Positions 1 to 12,755 of a stretch of 64,000 nucleotides of DNA are shown in pieces (position 1 is the first letter of the stretch; every line of letters begins with the position of its first letter). This DNA comes from Glossina fuscipes (taxonomy: Eukaryota; Arthropoda; Insecta; Diptera; Glossinidae). The stretch covers positions 27,043,022 through 27,107,021 of the forward strand of contig NW_023998414.1 of NCBI RefSeq assembly GCF_014805625.2. The letters run 5' to 3'. The translations under genes were made by a program, and so were the position numbers. The notes under the pieces were generated by a model. That model made no database searches, had not been told where the DNA came from, and saw only the letters and a list, made by a program, of their open reading frames with translations.

Positions 1-1724
1 ACAAGTTTTTATAGCAAAAGTTTTAACCATTATTAGTATTTTGACATATCAAATAAAAGGAAAAAGCCTTGAATGGGATGGAATCAGTTTTTGAACCCCT
101 TCCTATATAAAAAAAAATCGTACAAACAATTCCATTCTAGATGGTAACAAGATATAATTTTTTGCATTTTATAACGAAATTTGATCCAAAATAGTTAATG
201 CTAAGGTAAATTCAATGCAACAACTTGACAATACAAGGATTGATATGAAATATAAGTTTTTCTTAGTATTCCGTAACAAAAACAAGCAAAGATGACAAAC
301 TCTTTGACAAAAAACAACACTGCTTGATTTCGACAACGCCCTTTCACGGTCTGGCGTTTCTCCCTTATAAACGTTTTTAGGAAAAGAAACTTCAGACATG
401 TTCAAATATGGAAACAAGATATGACCTTTGACATTTTCTGATACAAATAGGCGAGGAATTAGATTGGGCGACGTGCTGTTGGAGTATGTCAAGTTCGTCC
501 TAATCTGACTACAACGTTTTCACTCGTTTTTCTCAACGTACGTTAATTACTTAAAAGAAAACTTTATTAGACGAAATTCTATTATATAAGGTGCATAATG
601 TAATTAAAAATACAGGAATTGCAGGAATTGCTTGATATCTGTCTTGAAGTGCTACGAGCGAAATGATAAAATTATTATACTTTTGTTCGTCGGTAATGGA
701 CATAAAATATTAGTTAGTTACGGTGTCAGTTGTTTGTCTATCTTTTGAAAAATTTACAAAACGGGAAAATTGTTGCATTGAATTTCCTTGTACAATTCAT
801 TCATTTACCAATTTTTACTTAAATAAGGTAAAGAGATTTATTTAGCATAACCTTAAAGAGACATTTTTTTTACGTTTGAAACATTTTCCACTGTATCAAT
901 AAGCGCATTACTTACGCATAGAATATGTCAAAGAAAATTTTAGGTACGTGAAAAAATTTAAATATCACTGAACTGTCAAAGCAGAACCAAAACCTGTCAT
1001 ACACAGGTGCACTATCCAAATATACAATATGTAAAGAATGGAAAAGCAAAAAAAAAAAAAAACGAGATTCCAAGTAACTAGTGTACGCTTAGACGTTCTA
1101 TTTGAAACGTAATAGAAAACGAGGTAAAACCTTATACTTGGGTCAAGACGACTTTTAAGCCCTGCACAGCACTTGATACACTCCCATGCAAAAGTCTATT
1201 TTCTCTGAGACCTCTTTTATAGAAGCAAGTCCATAAAGTGAGCCAACCCGGGCTCAATTCTCAATATTCATTTAGATTATTCAATTAGACTTTCTTTGTC
1301 ACGTAAATTCTTACTTTTCATGAGAAGCCTTGTATACGAATGGATCCTAAGTCCATGTGGTATAACCTTACCAGCCAGTATTTTCAATCAATTTTTACCT
1401 TAAAATACAAAACACCAGATCTTGAGGCTGCATAAAGTTGGATTTTGCATAAGAAGCCTAATATGGGAGAAGGTCTCTGATGTAGGTCCATGCATTTCTA
1501 TATCATGTTATCGACCTGGATCTGATCCACTTTCATCATACAATACAACAAATCAGAACGTTTTGCCATATGCGGCAACATTATCTCTTATTAGAGTTTT
1601 TTTATGGGAGGAAGTCCAAATGGTCGCATCTAATCTAGAATTCTCTAAACTTATTTTGTACGCCAAAATATTATTTCACTTTCGCTTTTCTTAAGAATCA
1701 GAATATCAAATACAAAATAGAGGA
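1..1724. other. gene-free, AT-rich stretch
   Basis: No coding region is supported. The open frames are short, lack recognisable domains and mostly lack an ATG. The stretch holds a 17-base A run near 1050 and weakly repeat-like sequence at 1200-1700, with phrases such as 'tatgggagaaggtc' and 'tatgggaggaagtcc' that resemble degenerate dispersed repeats elsewhere in the window. Confidence 0.5.
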
Positions 1725-1860
1725 TATGATGAGTGATCGTAAATATGTTTCGATCCTAGTCATTTTCATTAGCGTTCGTCCTTGGACTGAAACGTGTCAG
1801 TAAAAAATGTCTAACTTTAGACGAAACACAAAATACATGAACAAACGGACAAACAGATGG
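1725..1860 (-). repeat. dispersed repeat family A, partial copy (reverse)
   Basis: The segment contains 'gcgttcgtccttggactgaa' and then 'acaaacggacaaacagatgg'. These are the reverse complement of the family-A signatures 'cccaaggacgaacg' and a Ctgtccgt-rich block, which recur near 21.2, 29.8, 34.1, 57.5 and 59.3 kb. It is a truncated, diverged copy. Confidence 0.6.
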
Positions 1861-2009
1861 AAAATGATTTTAAATTGATTAAAACAAGAAAAGCTAACTC
1901 TTTCTCTAATCCTTGTGAGTTTCGCGTAAATCCGCATAAACTTAATATACCCTTCCCTACTAGAAGTAGGGTAAGTTATAATAAAAGTGACCGGATGCTA
2001 TCAGTTTTT

Positions 2010-2200
2010 TATATCAGCCTCTGCAGAAAAACAGAAGTGTATTAATTTTATTATCGCCTCACGCGGGAAATGATGGGCGTTCCTTTTGCGGAGAAAGATT
2101 TCCCAGTAATCAGGACGGTACTCAATTTTTCGTGCACTGTTCAATCGCCAGCTTATCTGGCCAATGATCGACCCAGCTCAGGCATACCTTGTCAGCGTAG
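2010..2200 (+). pseudogene. decayed cyclophilin-like (peptidyl-prolyl isomerase) fragment
   Basis: One frame reads GNDGRSFCGERFP, then NQDGTQFF, matching the cyclophilin pattern 'G.GGRSIYG.KFP' followed by the core 'NGSQFF'. The next frame continues as CTVQSPAYLANDR, resembling the family's 'CTVKT.WLD.RH' segment. The roughly 20 residues that normally separate the first two motifs are missing, a frame change follows QFF, and stops occur on both sides. Upstream, VINFIIA resembles the family's 'VIP.FM.Q' segment. GC content is visibly higher than in the surroundings, as expected for an old coding copy. It is most simply a decayed retrocopy. A chance match is possible because only about 50 residues align. 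Confidence 0.5.
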
Positions 2201-2534
2201 TTAAAGTGTCCACTCCTCTTTAATTAAATATCACAGTTTAACAACTTGATTGGACAAATCTTAGAGAAAGGCAAAAGAGATTAAGGCCTGCTTATGTTTT
2301 AGTTATCCATCAGATAACACCTTAAAGCTCTTAAAGAATTTCAAAGTTTAAAAATAAACTTTTATTTAAAAAAACGGATAAGTTCCTTTAAAACCAAATT
2401 TGTTTAAATCATTTACACGTGCCGCGCTAAACTTTACTGTAGTGTTGACACAACATGTCAATACCTTATAGTGATGGACTAATTGTTTACTTAAAATTCA
2501 CTATGCAGAGTAAAGCAATTGCAACTGCATTGTG

Positions 2535-2900
2535 CAGGGTGTTCCAAATTTCACTAAAGATTAGAATGAGTCGTCGGTAATTGAATTATTTCTCGATCAG
2601 TGCGGCATACGATAAAGTCTTCTTGAAATTACATGTCAGTCATATCGATGTCTTATAATTTAGGTGAAAGAAATTTGATCATCATGTCGTCATAGTGAAC
2701 ACTAAACTTGTCCCATAATGCTACCAGCAACAATCATGCGTTCATTTCTCGCTAATTACTACGACGATAATTTTACCAAGTCTAGCGCTCTCTTTGTAAT
2801 AACAATGAACGGTGAGGTGTCACATTTTTCTTTCGCTGACAATACTTTGGCGCAGAAATGACGCAAAATTGCAATCTTATGCGAGACTTGGGACACCCTG
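2535..2900. mobile_element. possible MITE with short inverted ends
   Basis: The left end reads CAGGGTGTTCCAA. The right end, reverse-complemented, reads CAGGGTGTCCCAA, so 12 of 13 bases agree across a 366-bp interval. No transposase fragment is recognised inside and no clear target-site duplication flanks it. It could be an internally deleted DNA transposon or a chance pairing. Confidence 0.4.
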
Positions 2901-3289
2901 TCGTAGAATATTTATTTTGAAATGGTTATACGACAACATGAAACAAATATGTTTGTATTACAAATGTTGCACCAATCGACTACATGTGCAACTCTAATGT
3001 AATATTCGTGAATGAAACGTCAATAGTCGCGTTATTCTTAATAAAGCAAAGTTAATATGAAGCGCACAGTAAGCAAATCATCAATAAAATATGTTAGTTG
3101 AATTTGAAAGTCTGCACAGCGTCAAATAATTCAATTTTCGTTGCTTTCAGTTTTCACTGAAAGGACAAAAACTTTGTTTATTCACTCCCGAATTACTTGA
3201 CAAGTATTTCTACTTTTACAGTAAAACTGAAACTGAATTAGGACTTCAGCCTTTCAAGTGTATTTCAATATTTACATATATTACATATA

Positions 3290-3320
3290 TTATATGTAAA
3301 TATATATATATATATATCTA
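3290..3320. repeat. (TA)n microsatellite
   Basis: An alternating TA run lies inside a longer AT-rich block of 'tacatatatta' repeats. Confidence 0.8.
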
Positions 3321-3403
3321 TCTAAATTATATTCTTTTATAGCCACCATCCTATCCTTATAAAAAGTAAAAAAAAAAATAAAAATATGAAATATATGTTA
3401 CAT

Positions 3404-3648
3404 GGATGCTTCACTTGCCATATCGATTAACTCCATAAAACAAGAAGTTAAGAAAAATGATAAAATATTATAAATAAATTATTTATTGTTCAGTGGCCAA
3501 AACAATTTGGTCATTTAGTGTTGCTAGTACTTATTATTAGAGAAATTCGTTTTGCATATGTATAGTTAAGAGCGAATGAAGTGTTTTGATATTAAAATTT
3601 AATAAAATTCAAAAAATGGACTTAATCGATTTGGCAAATGAAGCATCC
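3404..3648. mobile_element. MITE-like element with about 35-bp terminal inverted repeats
   Basis: The left end begins GGATGCTTCACTTGCCATAT and the reverse complement of the right end begins GGATGCTTCATTTGCCAAAT. The match continues through 'CGATTAA.TCCAT' for about 35 bp with only a few mismatches. The 245-bp element has no coding capacity. Both flanks carry ACAT immediately outside the ends (3400-3403 and 3649-3652), which fits a 4-bp target duplication. The superfamily is not identified. Confidence 0.75.
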
Positions 3649-4189
3649 ACATAATAGTGGGTAGAAGGGATTGATTTTTTGTACAGGTACAATAGGACCA
3701 CTCATAGAATATACAATAAAATTTTCATTATTGTATTTATTATAGCTTATGACTAATAAACGATATTTCAAGTTTTTTTCACTTTTAAAAAACAGAAATT
3801 TTCTCAGTTGTCCTTTGACCGATTTGACGCATTTTCAATATCGAGCTGATCGCAAGAACTTTCAATAGTTTTGCCAAATATTCATTTATTAAAATTTGAC
3901 AACATCGATCATCAAATTCATGTAAACTAATTGACCGACGGACAGATTTGCTTAGATTTTCGTCAAATTTCGACTCTAATCAAGATAAGGTATCTTTTAT
4001 AACGTCTACGTAAATATTTCGTGGCGGTTGCAAAGATATTTGGCGATTATACAATCGAACAGATTTATCTATATTCGAATTGTGAGAATAATCGAGTAAA
4101 TGATTCGAACCAATCTATTTTCAATAAATTTCATTTAGATATCTCAAAAATGAGGTGTACATTGAAGACAGGAATACATGGATGGATGG

Positions 4190-4330
4190 ATATCAGGCAA
4201 ACAGACATAACAAGCTAAGACCGATCTCAAGTCCTTTTGGGTGTAGGGTCGTATGGTATGAAAAGTGACTCCATTTCAAGTCTTTCTGCGTGCTACGTAC
4301 ATTCGCACAAACTTGCATTACCTTTACGGT
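4190..4330 (-). repeat. dispersed repeat family A, partial copy (reverse)
   Basis: The segment 'caagtctttctgcgtgctac' followed by 'attcgcacaaacttgcatta' is the reverse of the family-A opening (pattern 'aagtttgtgcggatgtacgcaacgc..agaaggacttgaga'). An 'acagacataacaagctaag' piece lies on its left. Confidence 0.6.
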
Positions 4331-4339
4331 GACAACGGT

Positions 4340-6190
4340 GACAAACGGTCACGTGTCTGTAAATAAAAATCAACCTCGACCTCCATGCATTGGTAAGTAA
4401 TATATATATATGTAGGATATCTTGAATGCCATTCATCAGTAGGTTTATTGCATATATTTTATAACAATATTTGACTTGCTTATGAACAATTTATTAAAAT
4501 TGATATTTCCGACTAAAATTGCACAATGCCGGCTCTGACTGTAATCGATTTAATATGAAATGTTTTGTAAATATCTCTGCCTGAAAAACTAGCCTTTTTT
4601 TTTCAAAGAAACTGAAACATTGGCATTTTTTTGTACATACGTTTATGCATTTCGTTAGTTACCATTTAAAATATATAGAAGTGCATAAGTGCGTGAAAAA
4701 AATGAAAAAAGTAATAGATACAATGACAACACCAACAACGGATAATAATAAATAAGTGCCGTCGTAGTATATAAGGTGAGGAAATTTATTTTACTTCCAT
4801 AGCTACAGAGGTCTGTTTGACAATCTATCAAATTCAATCTTTTCATATTTCACACAAAATGCAAGCGTGTGCTTGCACGCACACCAACTAAACTAAATGC
4901 AAAGCGAAACCAAAAAAGGACAAAATTATAAAAAAATATTTTACATCATTATTTACTGTCGATAGCAATTCTATGGTAACTTATTTGTAGATTTTTGTAT
5001 TGCGTACACTAAAATTTCGATTTCAAGATTTGCTAACGTATGCAACACATAGAGTTTCATTTTTTCTCTTTTACTATGAAAATCGGTTCGAATTAATTTT
5101 TTGCCTCATAAATGCTAAAATGCTAACCTTGTTGTATACCATACACTTGGTATACTTTTCCATATCATATAAGGTATCTCATGAAAAGTAATGAGGTTTT
5201 TGATAATAAAAAAAAAAAAGGTTTACCAATTTTGAATCAAATCGCTTCACAATTTTACTACTCTTCACTCCCCTCTTATGATATTTTATGGTAAATTGTA
5301 CTAAGCGAAACTATGTATGTTATATAATCATCGATTTGTGACGTTTTAATTTGTTTAATGCTTGATTTAATAAACTCTTGGAATGTATTCAATAATTCTA
5401 AATAGGATTTCGGGAAACACGAATTCGAATAAGAAATGAAGCAAGTTTTCCATTTTCTCGCTGACAGATTCAAATCGCGAGGATAAGAAATTTCAGACGA
5501 AATTCCGTCATTCCATATTTCTGATGGTTCTTAGGGGATTTAGCAGAACCGGTACAAGGATATGAAATATGATATGTTTAGGTAGATTTGTTGAACGCTT
5601 ATTGATAACCTGATAGATTTTCGCTTTCGTTAACGCATTCCAAATGCATGCAATGGACTTTTTCTTTTGAGCGTTTTTACGATAAACTTAATACACTTTA
5701 TTCTCGCAGCAGATATGCGCACACGATATGCATGATATTTATTAACAATAGTGTTGTTATTTTCGATTGTATGCGTGTACTTGATAATCATCATTGTTTT
5801 GCTAATTTTTTCCTTTACTTCATCGCCAAATATGTTTTAGCAAAAACGCAAGCAGTACAAGGCATGTAAATAATAAGCCGGTCAATAATTGCCAGGGCTA
5901 GGTAAGGTAAGCCATCCTTCTTTCCTGTTGACAGCTTCATCTTTATATATCAATAACAAAATTTAGCCGAAGAACTATACAATCGCTTTAAAGCTTCTCG
6001 AACGTTCCATTGCCGTTTTTATGCAGTGATTGCTCGATTGCTTCACAATATACATTTTATATCCGGGAAGGAACTCATTATTTGATCGAAAGCTTTTTAC
6101 TTGAAGCATACGTTTGAATGCAGGTGACTGGCCAAATTTTAAAGCAAAAGAATAAATATACTGCGTTGCGATACGGTTTGCTGCTCCAGT
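4340..6190. other. gene-free AT-rich stretch
   Basis: No coding region or structured element is recognised. The open frames are below 75 codons with low-complexity, AT-driven translations. Confidence 0.5.
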
Positions 6191-6194
6191 TTCC

Positions 6195-6290
6195 GCAATC
6201 ATCACGCTCAGAATCTTCAGCGTTCGTGCGATCGCGCTTAAAATTAGCAAACCATCGGTAAATTCTTCTTTTCGATAGAAAAGAATTTTC
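6195..6290 (-). mobile_element. mariner-family transposase relic, N-terminal part
   Basis: The minus strand reads RRIYRWFANFKRDRTNAED followed by SERDD. This matches the mariner N-terminal helix-turn-helix region (family pattern 'tV.RWf.eFk.GRTsteD..RsGRP'). The following GRP motif is lost and the frame degrades toward 5975. Only this piece is recognised; no inverted ends were found. It cannot be the N-terminus of the relic at 8.1-8.4 kb, because the order on the minus strand is wrong, so it is a separate insertion. Confidence 0.65.
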
Positions 6291-6999
6291 ATAACGGTAA
6301 CTTTGAGCGGTACATCTCCGCGTCCGCATGCAATGTCTGTCTAATCGACATATCAAGTTTGGATTTGTTTTCATTGTTTTGAGAGTAACAAAAGTAACGG
6401 CATTAAGCCCTTTGTAGCTCGTGAAACTTTGACAGGCGCCGTTTTAGCATTTATCACTCTTCGAACAAATAACATCTAGATGTTAGTGCCCGAAATGATC
6501 GGACCAACGTGTTACATGGACCCGTTTGCAATAAGCGATCTCAGCTTACGCTTAAGCAACTATATTGCTTAGCAAAAGAACTTCGAAAGTAAGCATCATA
6601 CTAATACAAGTGCTATACTGTCTTCAGTTTCTTAAGCTTCATAACATTCATCTAATTTTCAACAATTCAATCAAATTATTTAATTACTAATATGTGAAAT
6701 GATAAATGAAGGAAGCTTGAATTGTGAAAGCAAGTAGGTTCCGAAGACATATCATAACGCTGTATATAACTAATTAAGGTTATCGTAATTTTATCAGAAA
6801 ATCAATTTACCTTTTATTGCCTTAGATGATATCTTACTATGTAGTCAAGAATGTACAGATCATTGCGGCCATTTTCAAAAACTCATATGCACTGCCTTTG
6901 GTCTGGGCACCTGGATTTTTTCTATCGGCATCACAGTAGTTGTAAGCCGCAGAGCTCTTGTAATTGAAGATGTCTCACGAGAATGGCTCCGATGCAGAC

Positions 7000-7180
7000 A
7001 TTTTCTACTATTTTTCCAAAATAATTTCTTTTTTGTTCGTTACTTAGCAGTACGCTTAATAAATGAACCCCCCAAATACTAGTCTTCCATTACCTTTACT
7101 TTCGGTCCAAAAAACATTGTCGAAAAAATCTCTCCTTTTTATCAAAGCTATTACAATTACTTTACCTTACCGCTTAATCG
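7000..7180 (+). repeat. dispersed repeat family F, copy 1
   Basis: This shares blocks in the same order with 29,215-29,360: 'aaataatttctttttt', 'gcttaataa', 'ctttactttcggtccaaaa' and 'cttaccgcttaat'. The function and element type are unknown. Confidence 0.5.
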
Positions 7181-8004
7181 AGTGAGCAAATATTTGAGTT
7201 TAAGGAAATCCAACTGTCGTATATAGGATATACGCTGAGATCATTTCAAAACAAATATTGCACTTATCTCTGGTACGAGTTCAAATATTTTGAGTTCAAT
7301 TGAAGTAAATTAAATGAAATGAAGCAGCAAAACTAAATTAACCCCGAATGCTAAATTGCTTATGAAAATCTACGCTTTAAATTATCGCTGATGAGATTGT
7401 GATGAACTTGTACCTCCGCTAATGTGCAAACAATTATATATTATTATTATAATGAATTTATATACGACTTTTATTACTAATGAGTTTGAATGAAAACTTT
7501 ACCTTACCCCCTTTTCTATAAAGGCTAATACTTTAAGCGCATTCAAGCGTGCAAATTGTTTTACAGTCATACTCGCCGATACGTGTCTATTTTAAATTTC
7601 ATAAAAATACTTTTTTATCTTTGTTTATGCAAGAAATGTTTGCACTGCATGCAGTCGCAAAAACCACGTTCGCTCTCTTCCTTCTTGTTGAATTAACAAA
7701 AAATTTGAATTTCATATAATAAATGTGCCGAGGCGCTTACTAGCATGTGCTTAGAGATCAAAATCTTCAAAATAAAATTTCACAATTTTTAAAAAATAAA
7801 ATAAATATAAATATATATATGTACATAAATATTATTTCGATCTTAATTTCTAAGCAATGTTATCGTTTTTTTTTTTTAAATTTAAAAAGCTTTGCGATTA
7901 ATGCAAGAGAGTATGTGCAGGCATGAGCGTGTATGTGAAAATACGATTCTCTTAACTTGTTTATGAATATTGGACAGTTTTTTAAAAGATTTATTTCAAA
8001 TATT

Positions 8005-8032
8005 GTAGATCGTAGATCGTAGATCGTAGATC
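8005..8032. repeat. (GTAGATC)4 tandem repeat
   Basis: Four perfect copies of a 7-base unit are visible. Confidence 0.9.
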
Positions 8033-8066
8033 CTATCGGCAGATGCGTTAATTTCCAGTGATTTTT

Positions 8067-8450
8067 TTAAAAAAGCACAGCTATATTGTGAATAAATGGA
8101 ACACCGCCCAAGAGGACTCTAGCGAAACTCTTTGCCATCTTGAAAATTGCATCTCTGGCCAACAAGTAGTCTTTTAAGGCTACACAAATAGCGTGTTGGA
8201 GCGTGTGAACAATACAAGCCCTACACGGACAGGCTGCAAGTTCTCGACTCCAATAAGTGATATTCAAAAGGACGAATATCAGTTGACCTGTTTTCACGAT
8301 ACCATCTCGTTAACAGATTTTATCACATGTGGCTGAGCATTTTGACACTGAAAAATCACTTTGTTGGCAATTTATGCTCGTCTCCTTCTAGTAATTGTCA
8401 GCTCAATGGCATTGATTCAGTGTCTTACAAAGAAATATGTGATACTTTAC
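8067..8450 (-). mobile_element. mariner-family transposase relic, C-terminal part
   Basis: The minus strand reads KVIFQCQNAQPHVIKSVNEM, matching the mariner catalytic-core pattern 'vifqhDNArPH'. The catalytic Asp is Gln here. Another frame continues with 'W.REL' and then ALKDYLLARDAIF, at the place of the family's 'gWE.L' and 'LF.SLKdyL'. Stops and frame changes make it inactive. The relic may extend to about 8720, where 'YEKSKIA'-like text faintly resembles the middle of the family. No terminal repeats were identified. Confidence 0.6.
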
Positions 8451-9567
8451 AACCTTGTAATCCCTTCAAAGTATGAAGTATGAATTTGAAGCCATACTTT
8501 TACTCGTTCTCGCCATTGATATTAAGCTTTTGGCGATTTTTGATTTTTCATAGTTCGAGTTGTCAACATGTAACCACTATCAACGATAATCGCCACCACC
8601 GTGTTTTGTTTTTTTCTTTTCGAGCCTAATGGAAGTAGGTGATCTGGTTCTCTCAATAGGTCGCTGTGTTTATATCCCAAACAAAAACTTCTGCCGCTTA
8701 TACTAAGCAAAAATATTGAGAGCCTTTTTTTGCCCTCAAAAATGTAGTTATTTCACAAGAAAATGAATAAACACATTGTTTAAAGTAACGCCGACTGGTG
8801 CGTGCTGCTTTTTCCTGCTTCTTAGAGTTCTCGCCTTTTGAGGCCGTCCCCAAAAAAAAATTAACATCAGGGTATCGTCATAAGAACCGAAGCATCATCG
8901 TTCAAGCAAACAATAAGTCATCTATTGGAACATGCGATAATCGGAGAGAGTAATGATGGCCGATAACAGCGGGGAGGATAAGATATTCAAGGTTAGAAAT
9001 ATAAATACTTCTTTAATGGGTTTTGCTATACGGGACTGAATTTCTTCATAGTGGAAACTTTCGGTACCATGGGCTCGCGTTTTATTGCAGTTACATTAAT
9101 TATTACAGACAGCACTGCTTACTAATGGTTTCATTCAGCTGGAACGAACTATAATGCAGCTTCCAATGTAACCCTTAGATACATTCAGCTTTATTGGTTG
9201 GTATTAATGGTTCGCCTACTTGGCATCATGGATTTTTTGGACTTTGGATATCGTCACGCAGCCACTATCCACCACTCGTAAAGCTTTAGTAACACTACTC
9301 TTTACCACGAACGCCATTTTTTTTCTTTTTTTTTTTTGCTACGGAACAACGCCTGTTCAAAGCTTCAATGAACTATGCTCTGTACGCTTCCAATGAAGAA
9401 GTCATCAATTTTATTCAGCACCTCACGGTACTACTTGCATCCTCGCTTAGAAACTACTTGGCAGTCTCAGTACTACTTTGAAGCAGATCGTCTTAGATTA
9501 TTAGTAAAGCGATCACTTGGCAAATTAAATATATATAAATGGATCTAAATAAACATAGGAGGCATAC

Positions 9568-9592
9568 TAATAATAATAATAATAATAATAAT
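9568..9592. repeat. (TAA)n microsatellite
   Basis: About eight TAA units in a row. Confidence 0.9.
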
Positions 9593-12500
9593 CACAATCT
9601 TATTTGCTGATTAATTGGCTTCTTGTGGTCTCCATTCATTCAATAATTGTTTAAATACTCTATTCATGCATTGAAATAACCTAACAAGGGAAATTATGTC
9701 ATTAACATTTTGTAAAAGTAAACAGAAATCGCTTAGCAATTCAAGTGTTCCGTAAGTCCTTTTATCACCTCAATACAAGATTAACGTTATGACAATATTA
9801 TGATATAATTTGCATATATACATATATACGCATTACAAAATCACAACAATCTCATCTGTAATGGAATTTACGTCTTCGTATACCCACTTATACATGGATT
9901 ATGTGTTATCAACAAAAATAGTAAATGAGATTTTTCATTTAGTTCAAGTCTGCTGTTGGCAGGATTTCATACTGATTATACAATTAGAAATGTTGCAAAC
10001 TAAGAGTCCCTGTGCGCAAGCAAACAAACAAACATGCCCCTGCACTTACACACCCACTCAGAGATTTATCAAAACACAATAAAGTACAGAATAACGGCAA
10101 CGAGCGTAGTGCTGAAGGAGAGAGAGAACAAACAGAGTTCAAAAACACTATTAAGACAAATAACGGATATGAAAACGGCAACAAATGCATGGTAAGCATA
10201 ACATGAGGTCATCATTTCTACAACGATCTACATGTAGTTGTACAAGAAAATTTATGTTTGTTTCATTTTAAGATAATACATGTTCAGCATATGCAAGTTT
10301 AGCATACGTTTATACACAAAGCAAAAGAGAAAAAGAAAAAAAAAAAAAAATGAGCTCTTAATATAAAGTTTAAGTATTAGCTTAAGTGACAGCTACTCTG
10401 AGTGTTATGACATCTCCTATGAAAGGATGATGTTATAGTAATTTCATCATATCGGAAATACGCTTCAGAGATCTGAAAAAGTGTCCAAATTTTAATTAGC
10501 GAGAGATCTAATCGATGTTTAGATTTAATTTAATTAGCTACTCATCGAAGCACTCAGTCAATACGTATGTATATACCAATATGTATATATCAATATATAA
10601 GTGCTTTAGAAAATTCTCAAATATGAAACGATATTCTTGCGCCAATCATATAAAAAAAAGAGGAAATCTTTAAAAAATTGCCATCATCACATTGTAGACT
10701 ACATCAGCTGTCTTCCTGATATCTCATTAGATTTTAATGTAAAACAAAGCCACAAAAATCAATCGCATTCGAGTCGCAATCACTCAGTCGCACTTCATCA
10801 CATTTGCAGTGTTTGTGTACTCACTTAAGAAACAAAATATCCACAGCACGTCCCAAACTAAATTTAATCCTGCTGATGGTTATATTATTTTTCGTATTTC
10901 GTTACAGTCTTTCTGAAGGTTGAATGAAAAGTTCCCGGCTTAAGCAAAATCAAAAAATATATTTTTTCTAAAAACTATATTTTTTATTCCTCAAACAGCT
11001 TTACATAATTGATGGAAAATTGTATCAGCCTTGAGAGAGTGATATAACGATGAATTAAGTCGAATTTTGGGAAAAGAAATACTTTTCTTTCTCATTTAAT
11101 CCCACGAATTATTGATCAAAGTATTATGTTTTGCGATCTGCATACGTTTCTAAACCGATTTACCGTTAACTGAAATTCGGTATATGCAATTGCTTACGAA
11201 ATTTCTTTGCTTTGAGCTTTACTTAGCCCGCTATGCCTATCGTTATCAATCGATCGATGTCTTAGTCCGATCCGGCCTACTGCAAAGCTCAACATTACCC
11301 AATTTCTAATCTTGATTATATTCTTTTTTTTTCTTTTCATAGACAGACAAAGACTATTGGGAAAAATTGGTTTGGATTTTAGCTGGTCTTAGCCTTACTA
11401 CCCATTACCATCAAGCGTAGAATTAAGTCGTTATTAGTTGATCGAGAGGAATGCGTTAAACGTTGTCTATGAGCAATTGGCGAGTTACGACTTCTCCATG
11501 TGAAAATATTATCTGTAAGCTTTGCGCAAGAATATAAGTCAAGCGCGAAGCATTCTGCTATACTTGTTTAATCCGAAGTAATTGGGAAGAATGATGGAAA
11601 GTGGAAAGAGCAAGATGTCTGACATGCAAAAGAAAAACAAGAAAAAATCAGTAACCGAGCGATAAAAGCTATTAACCACGAGAGTCTAAGCCCAGGCATT
11701 CATAGCCTGCCTATTCGGGGCTTCGGCTGCGATTGATCCAACCAGACGAAACCATACCTAAGAAACGCTATTTAAGAATAACAGATGTGACTGAGGCGAA
11801 AAAACGTGCGCAATATGCCGAATGTCATGATTTCGATGCTATTGATTATTACAAAGTTCGGCGCTATGTTAATAGCATCGAACTGAAATGTTCCACTCCT
11901 CTCCACACTACACTCACCAAACACTACTCCTTATGATTGAAATTCGCTTTAAACGATGACTTAGTCTTTGCCTGAGCAATTCTTTGACAATTATGATAGC
12001 ATCCGAAAAGTGCATTCTTTCGGAGACACAACTCAAAGATCGCTTGTTCCTCTCCGCGTCCAATTAATATTTTATCAGACAGCGATAAACATTATTTTCA
12101 GTGAATTACTGTCTATTGCTTTCTCGAAGTAATGAAAGCGATAAGGAATCAGGAAATTCAGCAAAGCTTTTCACTTTAATCAGAAACTAATTTTAACCCT
12201 CTAACGTCATTTTTGCGATTTTAGTATGCGACACACGAGTGTAGAAACAAACTTACGCAAGACTACATGACTAAATGAATGGAAAACTTCAAGTGTCTGA
12301 TGCATACTTTTTGGTGTTATAAGGAAAATACTAATGTTAGTACCTTACGTACGTGTACGAAACTAATGCAGTTAATATATATTCTGATAAGAATTTTATT
12401 TGTCTAATATAGGCTCACTTTAAAGCGAATACATAGTTGAATAGTTGACATTGCAAGGAAACAAAGTGTTTCGGATAAAAATTCTTTGAATACCTTAGTC

Positions 12501-12724
12501 GAGGCATTTTGGTCATTAAATTGAAAGTATGTTCACAACTTAAAAATTGCATAAGTCTTCCTTAGCAAGCGAATAACTTCAACACCTTCACTATTTATAA
12601 TATGAATAAAGGCGTCCATATGTTAAAACAATATGAAGGATATACTGGGTTATGTGATATACTTGTAATGTCTGTCACGTATCATTCAAGAGATATCTAA
12701 ATAACGAACAACACTCCAGGAAAG

Positions 12725-12725
<1 letters not shown>

Positions 12726-12754
<29 letters not shown>
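12726..12754. repeat. A homopolymer of about 29 bases
   Basis: Uninterrupted A run. No retrotransposon body is recognised immediately upstream. Confidence 0.85.

Positions 12755-12755
<1 letters not shown>

Noticed and set aside
10900..10945. 'tctgaaggttgaatgaaaagttcccgg', which resembles a transposon end
   Set aside because: No matching inverted end or transposase piece was found within several kilobases.
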